Shown here piece after piece: positions 37,944-48,945 of a stretch of DNA of 64,000 nt. The notes beneath the pieces were generated by a model. That model ran no database searches. It was not told the origin of the DNA and saw nothing but the letters and a program-made list of their open reading frames with translations. Numbering within the stretch: position 1 is the first letter of the stretch; each line of letters opens with the position of its first letter. The stretch is from Bretschneidera sinensis (taxonomy: Eukaryota; Streptophyta; Magnoliopsida; Brassicales; Akaniaceae): assembly GCA_023935145.1 (NCBI GenBank), contig CM043700.1, forward strand, positions 37,738,620 to 37,802,619, written 5' to 3'. The translations under genes were made by a program, and so were the position numbers.

Positions 37944-38711
37944 CTCTCAATGTTAGTAATTAACCAGCTGTTAATATTATTTTGTATAGTCAAGTGTAGA
38001 TTGATCATGAGCATATAATTATATATTCTTTATACTCTTCCTGTACAGTTAGCTATATTCTAATTACAGTAATCTGCATTTTAATTTTTCCCGTTTTCTT
38101 GATGTGTCATAAACAAGTGAAATGGTGTAGCATTATAGAAGTTTAATCGACTCTTTATTGATTCTCTCTAAATAACAAGTGCATGTTATCTTTCTTCTGG
38201 CAAAGGAGAAAAAAGTTAAAATTTTGATATGATTTGACTAGCATATATAAGAAAAATGAGGAGCTTATTTGAGAAGCTGAAACTTGTGTGTTCCAGTTCC
38301 AGCTTAAAAGTTAAAAGCATTACCATGTTGGCTCATATAATTTATGAATAACCCTATTTCTAGGTGGGGCAGTGCTCTAGAATGAATTATGATCTGGTAC
38401 TTTATTTCTTTAAAACATTTGAATGAAAGATTGATTTATTATTGTTAACTGAACAAGGAAGACCCGATTCTTCTTGTTCTTGTGTTGCAGTATGAGAAAA
38501 ATAGAACAAGTGATGAAAGAATATGCTGTGTTGTATGAAATTTCTCAACCAAAACTATATGCTTTTTTTGGTTTTGAGAAGAAAAATGTGTGCCGTTTTG
38601 CTTTTCTTGTAACATGGCTCACATTACCTCTCTAGGAAAGCTTTTCTAGCCATAGTTTTTACCCTAGTATTAAATTTTGATAGTATCTTTGTAGTAGAGA
38701 AAATCTTTCTG

Positions 38712-38852
38712 CTGTAAAAACTGTAAAGTAAAACATGCAATATACTGTTTTTGTACATGAATTTGGACTCCTTAAATTTTGAAATTTAGTGAGGACAATT
38801 TTATGGTCAAAATTCATGTATGTTGCATGTTTTACTTCACAGGTTTTTACAA
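38712..38852. mobile_element. Foldback MITE, copy 2
   Basis: The left arm (ctgtaaaaactgtaaagtaa, then aacatgcaatatac) and right arm (gtatgttgcatgtt, then ttacttcacaggtttttac) are inverted complements over about 32 bases with few mismatches. The arms match those of the element at 6272-6435 (gtaaaaa, then tgaagtaaaa, then tgca), so the two belong to one family. Confidence 0.8.
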
Positions 38853-41054
38853 ATGAGTCACACTTGAGAAAATCTTCAGTCAAGCAAAACTCTTTTGCAA
38901 CACGGCCAATAACATTGATGATCAGCAAGGTTAGCAAACGCATTTCTCTGAAAGTTACCACATATCATTTGACTTTGCCTTGGTGAGATGAAGAAAATTA
39001 CGTTTTTGAATGATATGATCTATGCTGGGGGGTTTGGGTTGAAATAACAGAAAAATGCGGGTTAAAATATGTATTAAAAATGTGGATTTACAACCACGAA
39101 AACAATGAAAAAAGAACATAATGTTAAGAGTAATGTTAGAGTGTAAGTTTTTGAGGCACGTAAATCGTTTTTTTTATTTTAAGATTAATGTTTTAGGATT
39201 ACAATAGATAGAGTTAAGAGCGGAGAGCTCTATTTTCGTTCCTGTCCTATTTACATAAATTATCATCTTTCCCGTTGAAGATGCTTTGTTGTCTTTCTTT
39301 CTCATATTCGACGGAGATTTTCAGATACCACCAATTTCCATCATTGTTTTTATTTAAAAACGAGGGGATTCCCTTTGCTAATGTTGGTATTTTCCATCAA
39401 CCCTGTTATTTTTATTTAAAAACTTAAGTAACTAAATTTAAATAAAAACTTTTAGTCCACAATATCATTTGATAATTACAACATCATCAAACAATATCAT
39501 AATGTGAAATAAATGTTCATCTTTGATTGCTTATTTATATAGCTAATGACAATTGTGTAATCATCAATCCTGTATTAATATATTTATAATACATGAAAAC
39601 TTAAATGGAGATTGAGGTCGGGTTGGGGTAATGATCGGGTTTGACAGTGCCTCATTCGTCCCCGTTTCTATCTCCACTGGAGATTTTTAAAAATCAATGT
39701 TCCCTTTCCCCCAAGTATAAAATCTCTTTCAATCTGGTCCTTATTAGGTCGTAGAGTGTAGGGTCTTCGTTGGGGTGGCTTTTACCATCTCTAAAGAGTT
39801 TGTTAACTCCAAAGATTGTTGGGTCTTAGTTGTATAATTCCAAAGAGTTTGTTAAAAGGTTTTTAGCAAACTCCCAATAACTCTCTAATAAACTGTTTAA
39901 AAACGTTGTTTTAGTGATAAAGGATGTGGGTAGGTATTGTTGCAGTTTTAGAAGTAAGATGAAGGATATAGGACAATAGAAGAGTAAACAAATTATGAAT
40001 GTGATGTGAAACATCTTTCCCTGATAATAGAGTTGAAATGGTCCTTTGGAACCCTTTAGAAAGTCACAGCCATCTAAACCTGTAATTTCAAAAGGTTGTA
40101 AATTCAAGGGTTAAATTACACTGTAGTTTGGCTTTTTGGTTAAATTAGTCTCTAGAGTTTCAATTTGATCAAATTGTAAAATGTAATCTTTTGGTTAACA
40201 TGATACTCAATTTAGTCGAACCAATTTGGTTTAATTAAGGGTGTTAACTGCTTTTTATCTTCATAGTTTTTTATATCTAGAATGATCATCTAGATTGAAT
40301 TACTTAATTGCTTGGTTAAAATGTAGTGTGAATTCTCTTGCTTAAGCTTCGTGTGAAAAACAATTTGAACATGTTTAAGGAACAATTTGAAAAAAAAATA
40401 TTTTTTATATTTAAAAACAATTTAAAGAGAAATAACGGTAGTTCAATACTATTACTTTTTTCTTTCTACCTGGTTAAAAAATTATGTATGCTTTCATAGT
40501 TAAAAATTAATATGATCATATTTTATTTGAAAATGTTATTGTTTATCATTTTATTACTTTAAACTGATAAAAGGTATTTGCCACTAAATGCATGCTTGGT
40601 AAAGCTTTTCAAACAAATTTTCCTATAAAAAAATCTAGAAGGTATGCCATGCCAAACTTTTTTTAATCCGTTTATTAATAAATCGAAAGTTGAAAACAAC
40701 TTAAAAAAATTTGATTTAATCCAAAATCAAAACTAAATTTTGTAACTTTTAATCCTAAAATCAATTTTAATACTATTCATGCTTCTAAATTACTCTTACG
40801 TGGTAAACATATTTACACCTTTGCCGTTATATAAATCACCGATCATTCTTTCTAATCATATTTTAAATGTAATAATGATGTATCTCTTATTATTAAAACA
40901 TTGAGATTATTATTTAATACAAATATTAAATAGTATCATTATTAATAAATATTATTATTTTAATTATTTATATTTTATTATGAATAAATTATATATTTAT
41001 AATGTAAAAATAATAAGGTCAGTTTAATAATTTTTTTTAAATAATCAAATATTA

Positions 41055-41057
<3 letters not shown>

Positions 41058-41088
<31 letters not shown>
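41058..41088. repeat. (AT)n microsatellite
   Basis: About 15 AT dinucleotides in intergenic DNA. Confidence 0.9.
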
Positions 41089-41092
<4 letters not shown>

Positions 41093-42270
41093 AGTTTCAA
41101 TAACTAGCAAAAGATAAACCAAACTAGTTCTAAATGCTTTTATTGTGACATTACTGTACCAAAATTACCTAACCTGGAAAGTTTTTCATGTGACAAATTG
41201 TTACACCAAAAGGAAAAATAAAAAGTATAGGAAGGTGCATGCACCTAAAAATGATTCATTCATAAGTCATAACCTAAAATCTGCCGTTGTGTCTGTAAAC
41301 AATATTCTAAAATTAGAAAACAAGGTTGCCGGCTCCTCCACGTAATTAATCGATCGTGATCTCTTTATTTAAAAATTAAAATAAAAATTAAATTTATAAT
41401 AAAATTAAATATTATTAATTTATTATAATAAATTTAAATTTAATTATTTTTTATTTAGTAATATGATATTCAATTTTATCATAAACTTAATTTTATTTTA
41501 ATTTTTAAATAAAAAAAATCATGTCCAAATAAAGTTTTGTGACCATCTGGTTTTTGTTTTCGTATAAAATTTGAACCCAAAGTTTATCCAATCCAAACAA
41601 ATTTAAACTTTCTTTCAGTTCCTGTCATTATCAAACTCCACCTTAAATGTTCAATAAAACATTATTTAAGATTTGGACCAGTAGTCACCTTTTTTTTTCA
41701 TTTTTTAATCGTAAAATTTAATTTTTTTAAAAATTTAATTTTTAAAATTTTTAAAACCATTTTAAAAAAACATTTACAAACAAATATTAAGTACGTTTAG
41801 AAAAGTTTATAAAATAATTTATAAATAAAAATTAAATTATACACTCGTAAAAACGTTTTTTGAAAAAAATTAAAAACCCGTGAAAAAGTAATCAAAAAGC
41901 GAAAAACTTTTTAAAAAACAAAATTTGTGTTAAAAAAAACGATTTCCACTGTCCTTTTATAAACAATTTTAGCAAAAGGAAAACAATTTTAGTTGGTGAA
42001 ACGGTACTTGATACTTACGAAATTACGTAAATATAAATGAATTGAAAGCAACATTAAAATTTAAAAATGAATAACCTAATTAAAAGCATGGAAAGGAGGG
42101 CCCACATAAGAAGTAAAATATCAGGAAGGGTGCATGCACCTCGCCACTTTTCTGTTTACTCCTTCCCACTCCAGAACAAGAAATCTCACAAAAGATTTAA
42201 TATTACATTTAATTAATTCTCCAAAATTTGATTTTGTCAGAATATATCCATTTTAGTCTGCTTCTCAGCT

Positions 42271-42414
42271 ATGAACGCCTCCGACAACAAAGAAGAAAAC
42301 AAAAACAAGGAAAACAGAAACATAAACGTTTCTTCTTCTTCTTCTCCGAAACTTGAGATCTTGAGTTCCTTTCTTTTTCAACGCTTTACGCCTCACCTTA
42401 AGCTACTTTTACAG
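42271..42414 (+). other. Candidate leader exon with upstream ORF of the RTE1-like gene
   Basis: An ATG at 42271 opens 48 codons (M N A S D N K E E N, then a serine run) that end exactly at CAG|GTGAG. A leader exon follows the acceptor ttcttgcag at 44419. Joining the two continues the frame for six codons (MKLSFL) to TGA at 44438-44440. This gives a 54-codon upstream ORF that closes before the main ATG at 44518. The exon boundary is inferred from splice sites only; the transcript start is unknown. Confidence 0.5.
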
Positions 42415-44517
42415 GTGAGAGACGTACCAACATTTATCAATTGTTAAGGTGGATTATTCAAGAGTTAGATCTTGTTTTGCCTGAATGTGTTATGTGGTAA
42501 TGTGAATAAGCCATCTTCCGTTTTGGTTGCTGAGAAAACGTTGCAAGAGATATTGAAAGTGAAATTTGAAGATTCTTTCAGTGTTTTTTTTCTTTATAAT
42601 TTTTCCCTAATTGCTGTTTCAACAGGTAAATGGGTTCCAATAGCTTCTTTCTGAGTGGTTGCAAATAGTTTCTTTTATCTTTAATTTCCGTGTAACTGAA
42701 GGGGCAATTGGGTTTCTTTTTCACGGTAACAGCAGATTAGACGTTTGAGCTGTTGAAAAATAACATTCTTTGAGGGGAAATATTTTTAAGGATTTTTTTT
42801 GGTGGCTGTTTTGAGGAGTGTAAGAGGGCTGTGCTATCCTGAAGGTATTAATTTTCTGCACGTTGAGATGATTCTGGGCATGGGTAAATTTTCTAAAAAC
42901 TGTTCTCCATCAAAACAAACACAGCTTAAAAGAACGTGGAGCATTGTTCCCGGGCTTGTAAATGGGAAAGTTCTTGATTAAAGTGAACTTGAATTGTAGG
43001 TTTTACACTACATAGTGTCAATGGCTTAGGAGAAATTTTCGTGTTTAAGACAGCCAGAGATGTAGATTTTGCATTCCGTTGCCCCTTGGCTTAGAAGAAT
43101 GATCGAAGGCAACTAGAGATGTGCATCCCATCTTGCCTTTTGCTTAGATTTTTGGTGAAAGGGCCATAGTTTGTATATAGTTTTAGGCATAGATCTTAGA
43201 TAATTTTAGCCATAGATTGGGATGACTGTTTTGGCTTTAAGTTGAAGCAGCTACGCTACGAGTACGAGGGCAAAACTAGAATGTGGGTTGAGCTCATGAG
43301 AGATATAACTACCACTACCGGTAGTACCCTAAGTATACAACATGGAGTAAGTTGACGTCTGCAGGTGTATAATTTTTATCGTTATACCTAAAAGTTATCG
43401 GTTTAGAAAGATAGAAGATTGTTCAGGCTTTTATTCAGTGGCATTTCATGTGCAAAGTTAGAAAGCTTTCTCCAGTTAGTCGCCATTCGGAAAAAGATGG
43501 CTGATTTAGAGAAGACTAAAATTTACTTGCATAACTGATGACATGGACTGAAAGGTTGAATGCAGCTTGGTAAGGTAGATGCTCTACCTTGCTATACTTC
43601 TGCCTATAATGTACTTCATTCTCCTTCCCCTCAAAAAGAGGAGGGTGGGGAGAGGGTTTCAAATGCAGGTTTTGTTTTATATTCTGAATTGATATGTTCT
43701 TTCTTTTATTGTTGGTCCCTTCAGAATATGATGCTTGTTGTCATAAGAAAAAAGTAGGTGAATTTACAAAACTGGGGTAGGAGTTATGCCTATGTCATGG
43801 AAATCAAAGACAGGGCTACCGCTTTGAATTAGGCAAATTCCAATGGTTAGGACTTAGGATTCATGAACCTAGTGATATATCAAAACAATACTGTAGATCT
43901 CAATTTAATGTATTGGATTGTTTGGAGCTCTTCTAGCATGTCCGGTGGATCTTTTAGGTTTCAATCAAATTTAGCGGAGATGTGCGCTTCATTTTGGGAA
44001 ATTTTTAAGTTGATACCAGCATGATTTTTTTTTTTTTTTAAAACTACTTTCTTAAATTAATGATGCGTGAACAAGGAAGAGCAAGTTCAAGAGGGTTGTG
44101 CCATGAGCATTTAGGTACGACGTCTAACTTGGATACCGCTCTCGTTATTAAATGACCATTTAACCTAGACTCGGGGAATCCTTGCATGGTAGCAAAGATA
44201 TGGTCATTGATTTCATCAATTTTGTTTTTATTTGAAAATGTTTTGTCTATTTGTTTACATTGATAAATATTTATTTTGACATGCCGACATTTGGCAGCTT
44301 TGATTATTGTGGCAATCTTCTTGAACTTTTTTTGTGCCATATTTTTTACTTGTCCAATCATTGCTGTACATTCTTGTATTTATTTTCCTAAGATGCCTGT
44401 GGTAATGTGTTTCTTGCAGATGAAGCTATCATTTTTGTGATAGGAGCAAGCAATTCCATAATGTCTGAGGGTGTAGTTTGACATGGTGATGATTCACCAA
44501 AAATTGCACAAAGCTAT

Positions 44518-46459
44518 ATGTCGCACGGAAGACCTTCTATAATGGATCTAGCAAGTTATGATATTGAACATATGAGTTCTAAATCTAGAATTCAGCATGA
44601 GCTGTGGCCACTAGATGAAATTGATCCAGAAAAGGCAAAATTTCCATGCTGTTTAGTTTGGACTCCGCTTCCAATTGTCTCGTGGTTGGCACCTTTCGTT
44701 GGACATGTTGGCATTTGCAGGGAGGATGGAACAATTTTGGATTTTTCAGGATCCAACTTTGTGAATGTTGATAATTTTGCATTTGGTGCTGCAGCCAGAT
44801 ATCTTCAGCTTGACAGAAAACAGGTACCGATTCATGTATTCTTGTCTACACAAACAGATACATACTCTATTTCATGAGTTCTTTTGCCTACACAAACACA
44901 TGCACAGGGGCGGAGCCAGGATTTTCATCTTTTTGTTTGTGTGTGTGTGTTTGGGGGGGGGGGGGGGGGGGGGGAGGGGGCAAAGTCAATGTATACTAAA
45001 ATTAAAAAAAAAAAACAGTTGAAATGTCTTGGGCATAGCCCAGTTGGGAACAACACTTCTCCTCTAAAAGAGATCAAATCCTCCCACCCCCAATTATCAA
45101 AAAATATATTTTTATATATAAGGATATATATGTATATGTGTGTGTATATATATCAGTTGAAGTAACACCATCACTTCGTAGATATATACTCCTAAAGTTT
45201 TAAGGGAAAAAGTAATAATGAAATATAACATGCATTTATGTTCTATGTTAATTCTCAATATTGTTTTGTATAATCACAAGTGCCACAAAATACCATAATT
45301 TTGTATATCCATATCATATTTGACTCTTCACATCTACTAATTTAATGTAATAAGCTTGGTGATATGTTGTGCATTGTTATACCAAAAGTATGTTCCCACT
45401 AGACCAATGGAAGAGAATTTGAATTATTCATGTAACACATGACATTCATTATGTGGATATATAAATGAGAAATAGTTATGACTTGTTTAGGAAAGTGAAT
45501 TTTTTCACAAAAAAAGAAAAAAGAAAACATTAGACACTTGTATTGAATTGGCAAGATCAAATCTAATTCTTTTCTTTTTGGACTAATTAGCTTTTGACTA
45601 TTTTCCTAGTCTAGATAGCTTTAGAATATTTTCTAGTTCCATTATCTAGAGAGTACGACTATGATTATAGTGTGTGCCTTGTGGGATATGTTGAGCTTTG
45701 CAAACATGCTATCTTTCTAATCATGATCCTGAACTGTCAAGAAAGTTTTTCTGTGGCAAATATAGGGTTCAGTTTTAATGCCTTTGAGGTCATGCAAACT
45801 TGTTATAGACTACCTAAATAATAGTAGATTTCTTCTAAAATTGATCATTTTCCCCTTATTCTCTAAAACTAATATTTTCTCCCCTGTTTTTCAAATTAAG
45901 ATGGCAACTCCTATGAGTGTTCACACTTAATTTCTCTCTTATCTTGTCATATTCATCACAACTTTGTGAATGAGACGGGTAAAGCACCAATTGGTCCATT
46001 GACTGTCTTACTGTAGAATTTGAAATGTTTAATCAGTGTTGCTTTCCCCCAAACCTAGCGGGGCACTCATGCAAGCATGGCTATCGGCACACAGAATTTG
46101 GGGCTGCAATTACATGGGATGATGCCCTACGAGCAAGTATACGTCACTATGAGCACAAAACCTACAATCTTTTCACCTGCAACAGCTATTCTTTTGTTGC
46201 CAACTGTCTGAATCGGTTCTGTTATGGTGGATCGATGGGTTGGAACATGGTAAGTGTGGCAGCTCTAATACTGTTCAAGGGGCATTGGATCAATAGCATG
46301 TCAGTCATAAGATCATTCCTCCCCTTCACAGTGGTACTCTGCTCGGGCATATTGCTGGTTGGCTGGCCGTTCTTGATTGGGCTCTTCTCATTCTCTCAAC
46401 TCCTCATGGTGTGGTTTTTATTGGGTACTTACCTTTTCAAAAACGTGTTAGAATGCTAA
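44518..46459 (+). CDS. RTE1-like protein (REVERSION TO ETHYLENE SENSITIVITY1 / RTH, DUF778)
   Basis: Coding exons 44518-44823 and 46037-46459 join in phase 0 (LDRKQ|CCFPPN) to give 242 residues. RTE1 is a Golgi and ER membrane protein that binds and promotes the ethylene receptor ETR1, repressing ethylene responses; RTH is its homologue. The family core is evident: [58 protein letters not shown], a cysteine and histidine-rich segment ([19 protein letters not shown]), then [23 protein letters not shown]. Two hydrophobic C-terminal segments follow (about 187-207 and 212-236). The length is slightly below RTE1 at about 250. The N-terminus ([20 protein letters not shown]) is variable in the family, so RTE1 and RTH cannot be separated here. 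An intron of about 1.2 kb between the coding exons holds repeat DNA. Confidence 0.94.
44905..45000. repeat. Possible TE end (caggggcggagccagg) with a G22 run
   Basis: The phrase caggggcggagccaggattt resembles ends of non-autonomous hAT elements common in plants. It is followed by a (GT)n stretch and 22 consecutive G bases at 44953-44974. No matching inverted end was found downstream within the intron, so this may be a truncated copy. The open frames across the G run are not genes. Confidence 0.4.
45029..45095 (+). repeat. tRNA-like (SINE head) sequence in the RTE1-like intron
   Basis: Box A-like tagcccagttgg (45036-45047) and a diverged box B-like gatcaaatcc (about 45072-45082) are separated as in a tRNA promoter. 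A cloverleaf is not intact and no target duplication was seen. It is probably an old SINE fragment. Confidence 0.45.
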
Positions 46460-46801
46460 ATCCTTGTGCTGTTATTTGAAGTTTTGGGTATTGGGAGAAA
46501 TATAGATAAGTACAGTTTGTTGTTTATTCCATGGGAGTGTTAATAATACCTGATACAGTGACAGTAGGTTCCATGGTGAGAGTTCTGCTTTTGCCAAACT
46601 TTTTTTCACCCCACTGCATCAAGTAAATGGACCAGATTGTGAGGAAGGAAACTTTTGAGTTTCTTTCTCCGAAAATGATCCAACGGACTTTAGCTCGTGG
46701 TAATTACCCCAGGTCACGTCTACCATGGGTTTTGTCATAGCACATTTTGAACCATTCATTTCATATCAATATTATACCGTGAATTTAATGTATGGAGCGC
46801 G

Positions 46802-48094
46802 CAATGACGGATTTAAATTTTTTTGTTAATGGGATTGCATATATAAACAATATTAAATATACGCATTTGAAAATAAAAATAATATAAATGTTGATGATTT
46901 TTTTTTTCACAAAGTAAAAGCTTATTTTGTATATTTTTATTCGAATACATGTTTTTTTTATTTAGTTTAAGATTATTAATATTTTTTTAATTACAAAAAC
47001 TAACAAAATCAAAGTTAAGCTAGAAAAATTTATAATCATATTTTCACCTTGAATTTACTTATTCATAACTCATAAGATTTAAAAACTGTAAAAGGGCATT
47101 TTTCATCAAAGTAGGAAAATCAAGTAAAGATATAAGAAGAATCATAGAGGAAGCAAAGCGTCCATGATATTGATAAATTTACTGAATCATGCATAAATTC
47201 AAGGAGACAAAAGAGATTATAAATAGAAATCTCATAATTGAATCTAGAAGTAGAGAAAATATATTAATGCCCAACAACTGAATCAATAAACGTATTGTTA
47301 AAGAAGAAACAAACAGACAGAACCCATTTTAAAATTGAACCAAAGAGAGAAAAAGAACTAAAAAAACATAATACCCATTAACCTATATTTGATTAGCTTT
47401 TTCTCATCCATGCATGCCGTTGAAATTAGAGAAAAAATGCAAAAGAAACTATAAATGCTCACCTCATTTGCCTGGAAATCAACCGAAACCGGTGCTTGAA
47501 TAGGCAAAGAAGAAGAAATAGGAGGAGACTCAGCTTCGGTCTCAGGGAGAGGTGTCTCTACAACTGATGAGAATCTGATTGAATCGGAGGGAAAGAGACG
47601 AAAAGGCTATTGTTACTTCAGTATGTTCAAATAAACAATAATAACATATAAGACCAAAGTTGAAACATTAATATACCATAAATGTTGGATTGAAAAGGTA
47701 AGAGAGAGAGTTAGGCGAGAGACTTACCGAGAGGTAAAGATGAAATTATGGTGCGATGCAGCATGCGCCGTGCGCGACGAATGGGCGAATGTCTGACATT
47801 CTGATGAGACGAACGACGACCAGATCAGCAAGGACAGTGACACCGTGGAGAGAGCTTGAGAGTTGGGACTAAGTTTGAGTGTGAGAGGGCCGAGGAGAGT
47901 TGAGACTGAATGAGTTGTGTGAGGCTGAGGACTGAGAAGAGTCAGAGAGGACATGAAAGATAGGTGGTGTTTGACTTGACTTAAGACTATAGTGTAATTT
48001 ATGAAGACAATTATGTAAACATTTATAAAATAATTTTATCTTAAAAAATCAAATGAGGGCAGCTGCACCCTGCCCCACAGTAAATCCGCCACTG
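46802..48094. mobile_element. Non-autonomous hAT-like transposon, about 1.3 kb
   Basis: Left end caatgacggattta and right end taaatccgccactg are inverted repeats, matching at 12 of 14 positions. They are flanked by the eight-base sequences ggagcgcg (46794-46801) and ggaggacg (48095-48102), matching at 6 of 8, as expected for an aged hAT target duplication. No transposase is present. The right third (47460-47960) is less AT-rich and may be captured host sequence. It lies between the 3' ends of two convergent genes. Confidence 0.72.
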
Positions 48095-48945
48095 GGAGGA
48101 CGCAAGTATTTTCAAAATAAGTGTCAAAAGTAATGGTTTAAAATGTGTCCCATGTCAACTATCACAAGATCGAGCCTGTGAAATCGAGTAACAATTTGAA
48201 GTAAATACCACAAGAAGTAACTGTGACCTACTTATCTTTCAAGTTTATTGTACAGCAGAGGTTGAAGTCTGGTGGAAGCTTAAATAAAATGAGGGTTCCA
48301 TTAAGGTTTGAAAACCAGATGACTGCAAATGGATTATATATCCTTTGTCGGTAGAAATTCCCTTGCAGTAACTAGTCAAAACTGACGATAGATTTGCAGA
48401 GGAAATTTTATTTTCAGTTTCCAAAGACGGAAAATTTGAGCCCTACAAAAAATGTATCATTGGTTAAGGTTGGGTCCTCTAGGCGTTCAACAACATTTTT
48501 AAAAGAAAGGATATGCCTCAGTATCTGCAGATCAAGGTCAAACAAGCTCAACACATATAAAGTATTTTTTTTTGTTGCTAAGAGACTAACTCAAAGTTTT
48601 TTTGCTTTGCTTTAAGTTACTTTTAATCCTAAGGCAAAAGAAAACATGACTGAACAAAAAAATCACACCAGCATGTCGGCTAGCTCAAATTGTGCCTCTA
48701 CATACAATAGCCTGGGACACCATGGAGAACTAAATCCCATTTAATTAATCAATATGATTATTTGGTGTTAAAATTGCAGCCAATTAGCATTAGTTCCCAA
48801 CTATGAGTACAGCCAAATCTCAGCATAACCAAAGGTATATGATATTCAGCAAAGTCCCAATATTATTGCTTGTCTTTCATGCTTAAGCTACAAGAAAGAC
48901 CTCCATCTCATAAAACTGAAAATCCAAGGTGATCCAAGATCCATC

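Larger units (their letters stand above)
37944..42270. other. Intergenic region between the CGLD27 and RTE1-like genes
   Basis: No convincing exon was found. The region holds a foldback MITE (38712-38852), a TA microsatellite (41058-41088), and very AT-rich sequence at 40500-41950 with many TTTAAA-type runs. Two gtgcatgcacct phrases occur near 41235 and 42130. Confidence 0.5.

Noticed and set aside
44765..45165. Open frames with glycine runs in the RTE1-like intron
   Set aside because: They result from the G22 run and lie in an intron between two well-supported coding exons.
47724..47954. 76-codon minus frame
   Set aside because: It lies inside the hAT-like element, has no recognisable domain, and is reported only as possible captured sequence.
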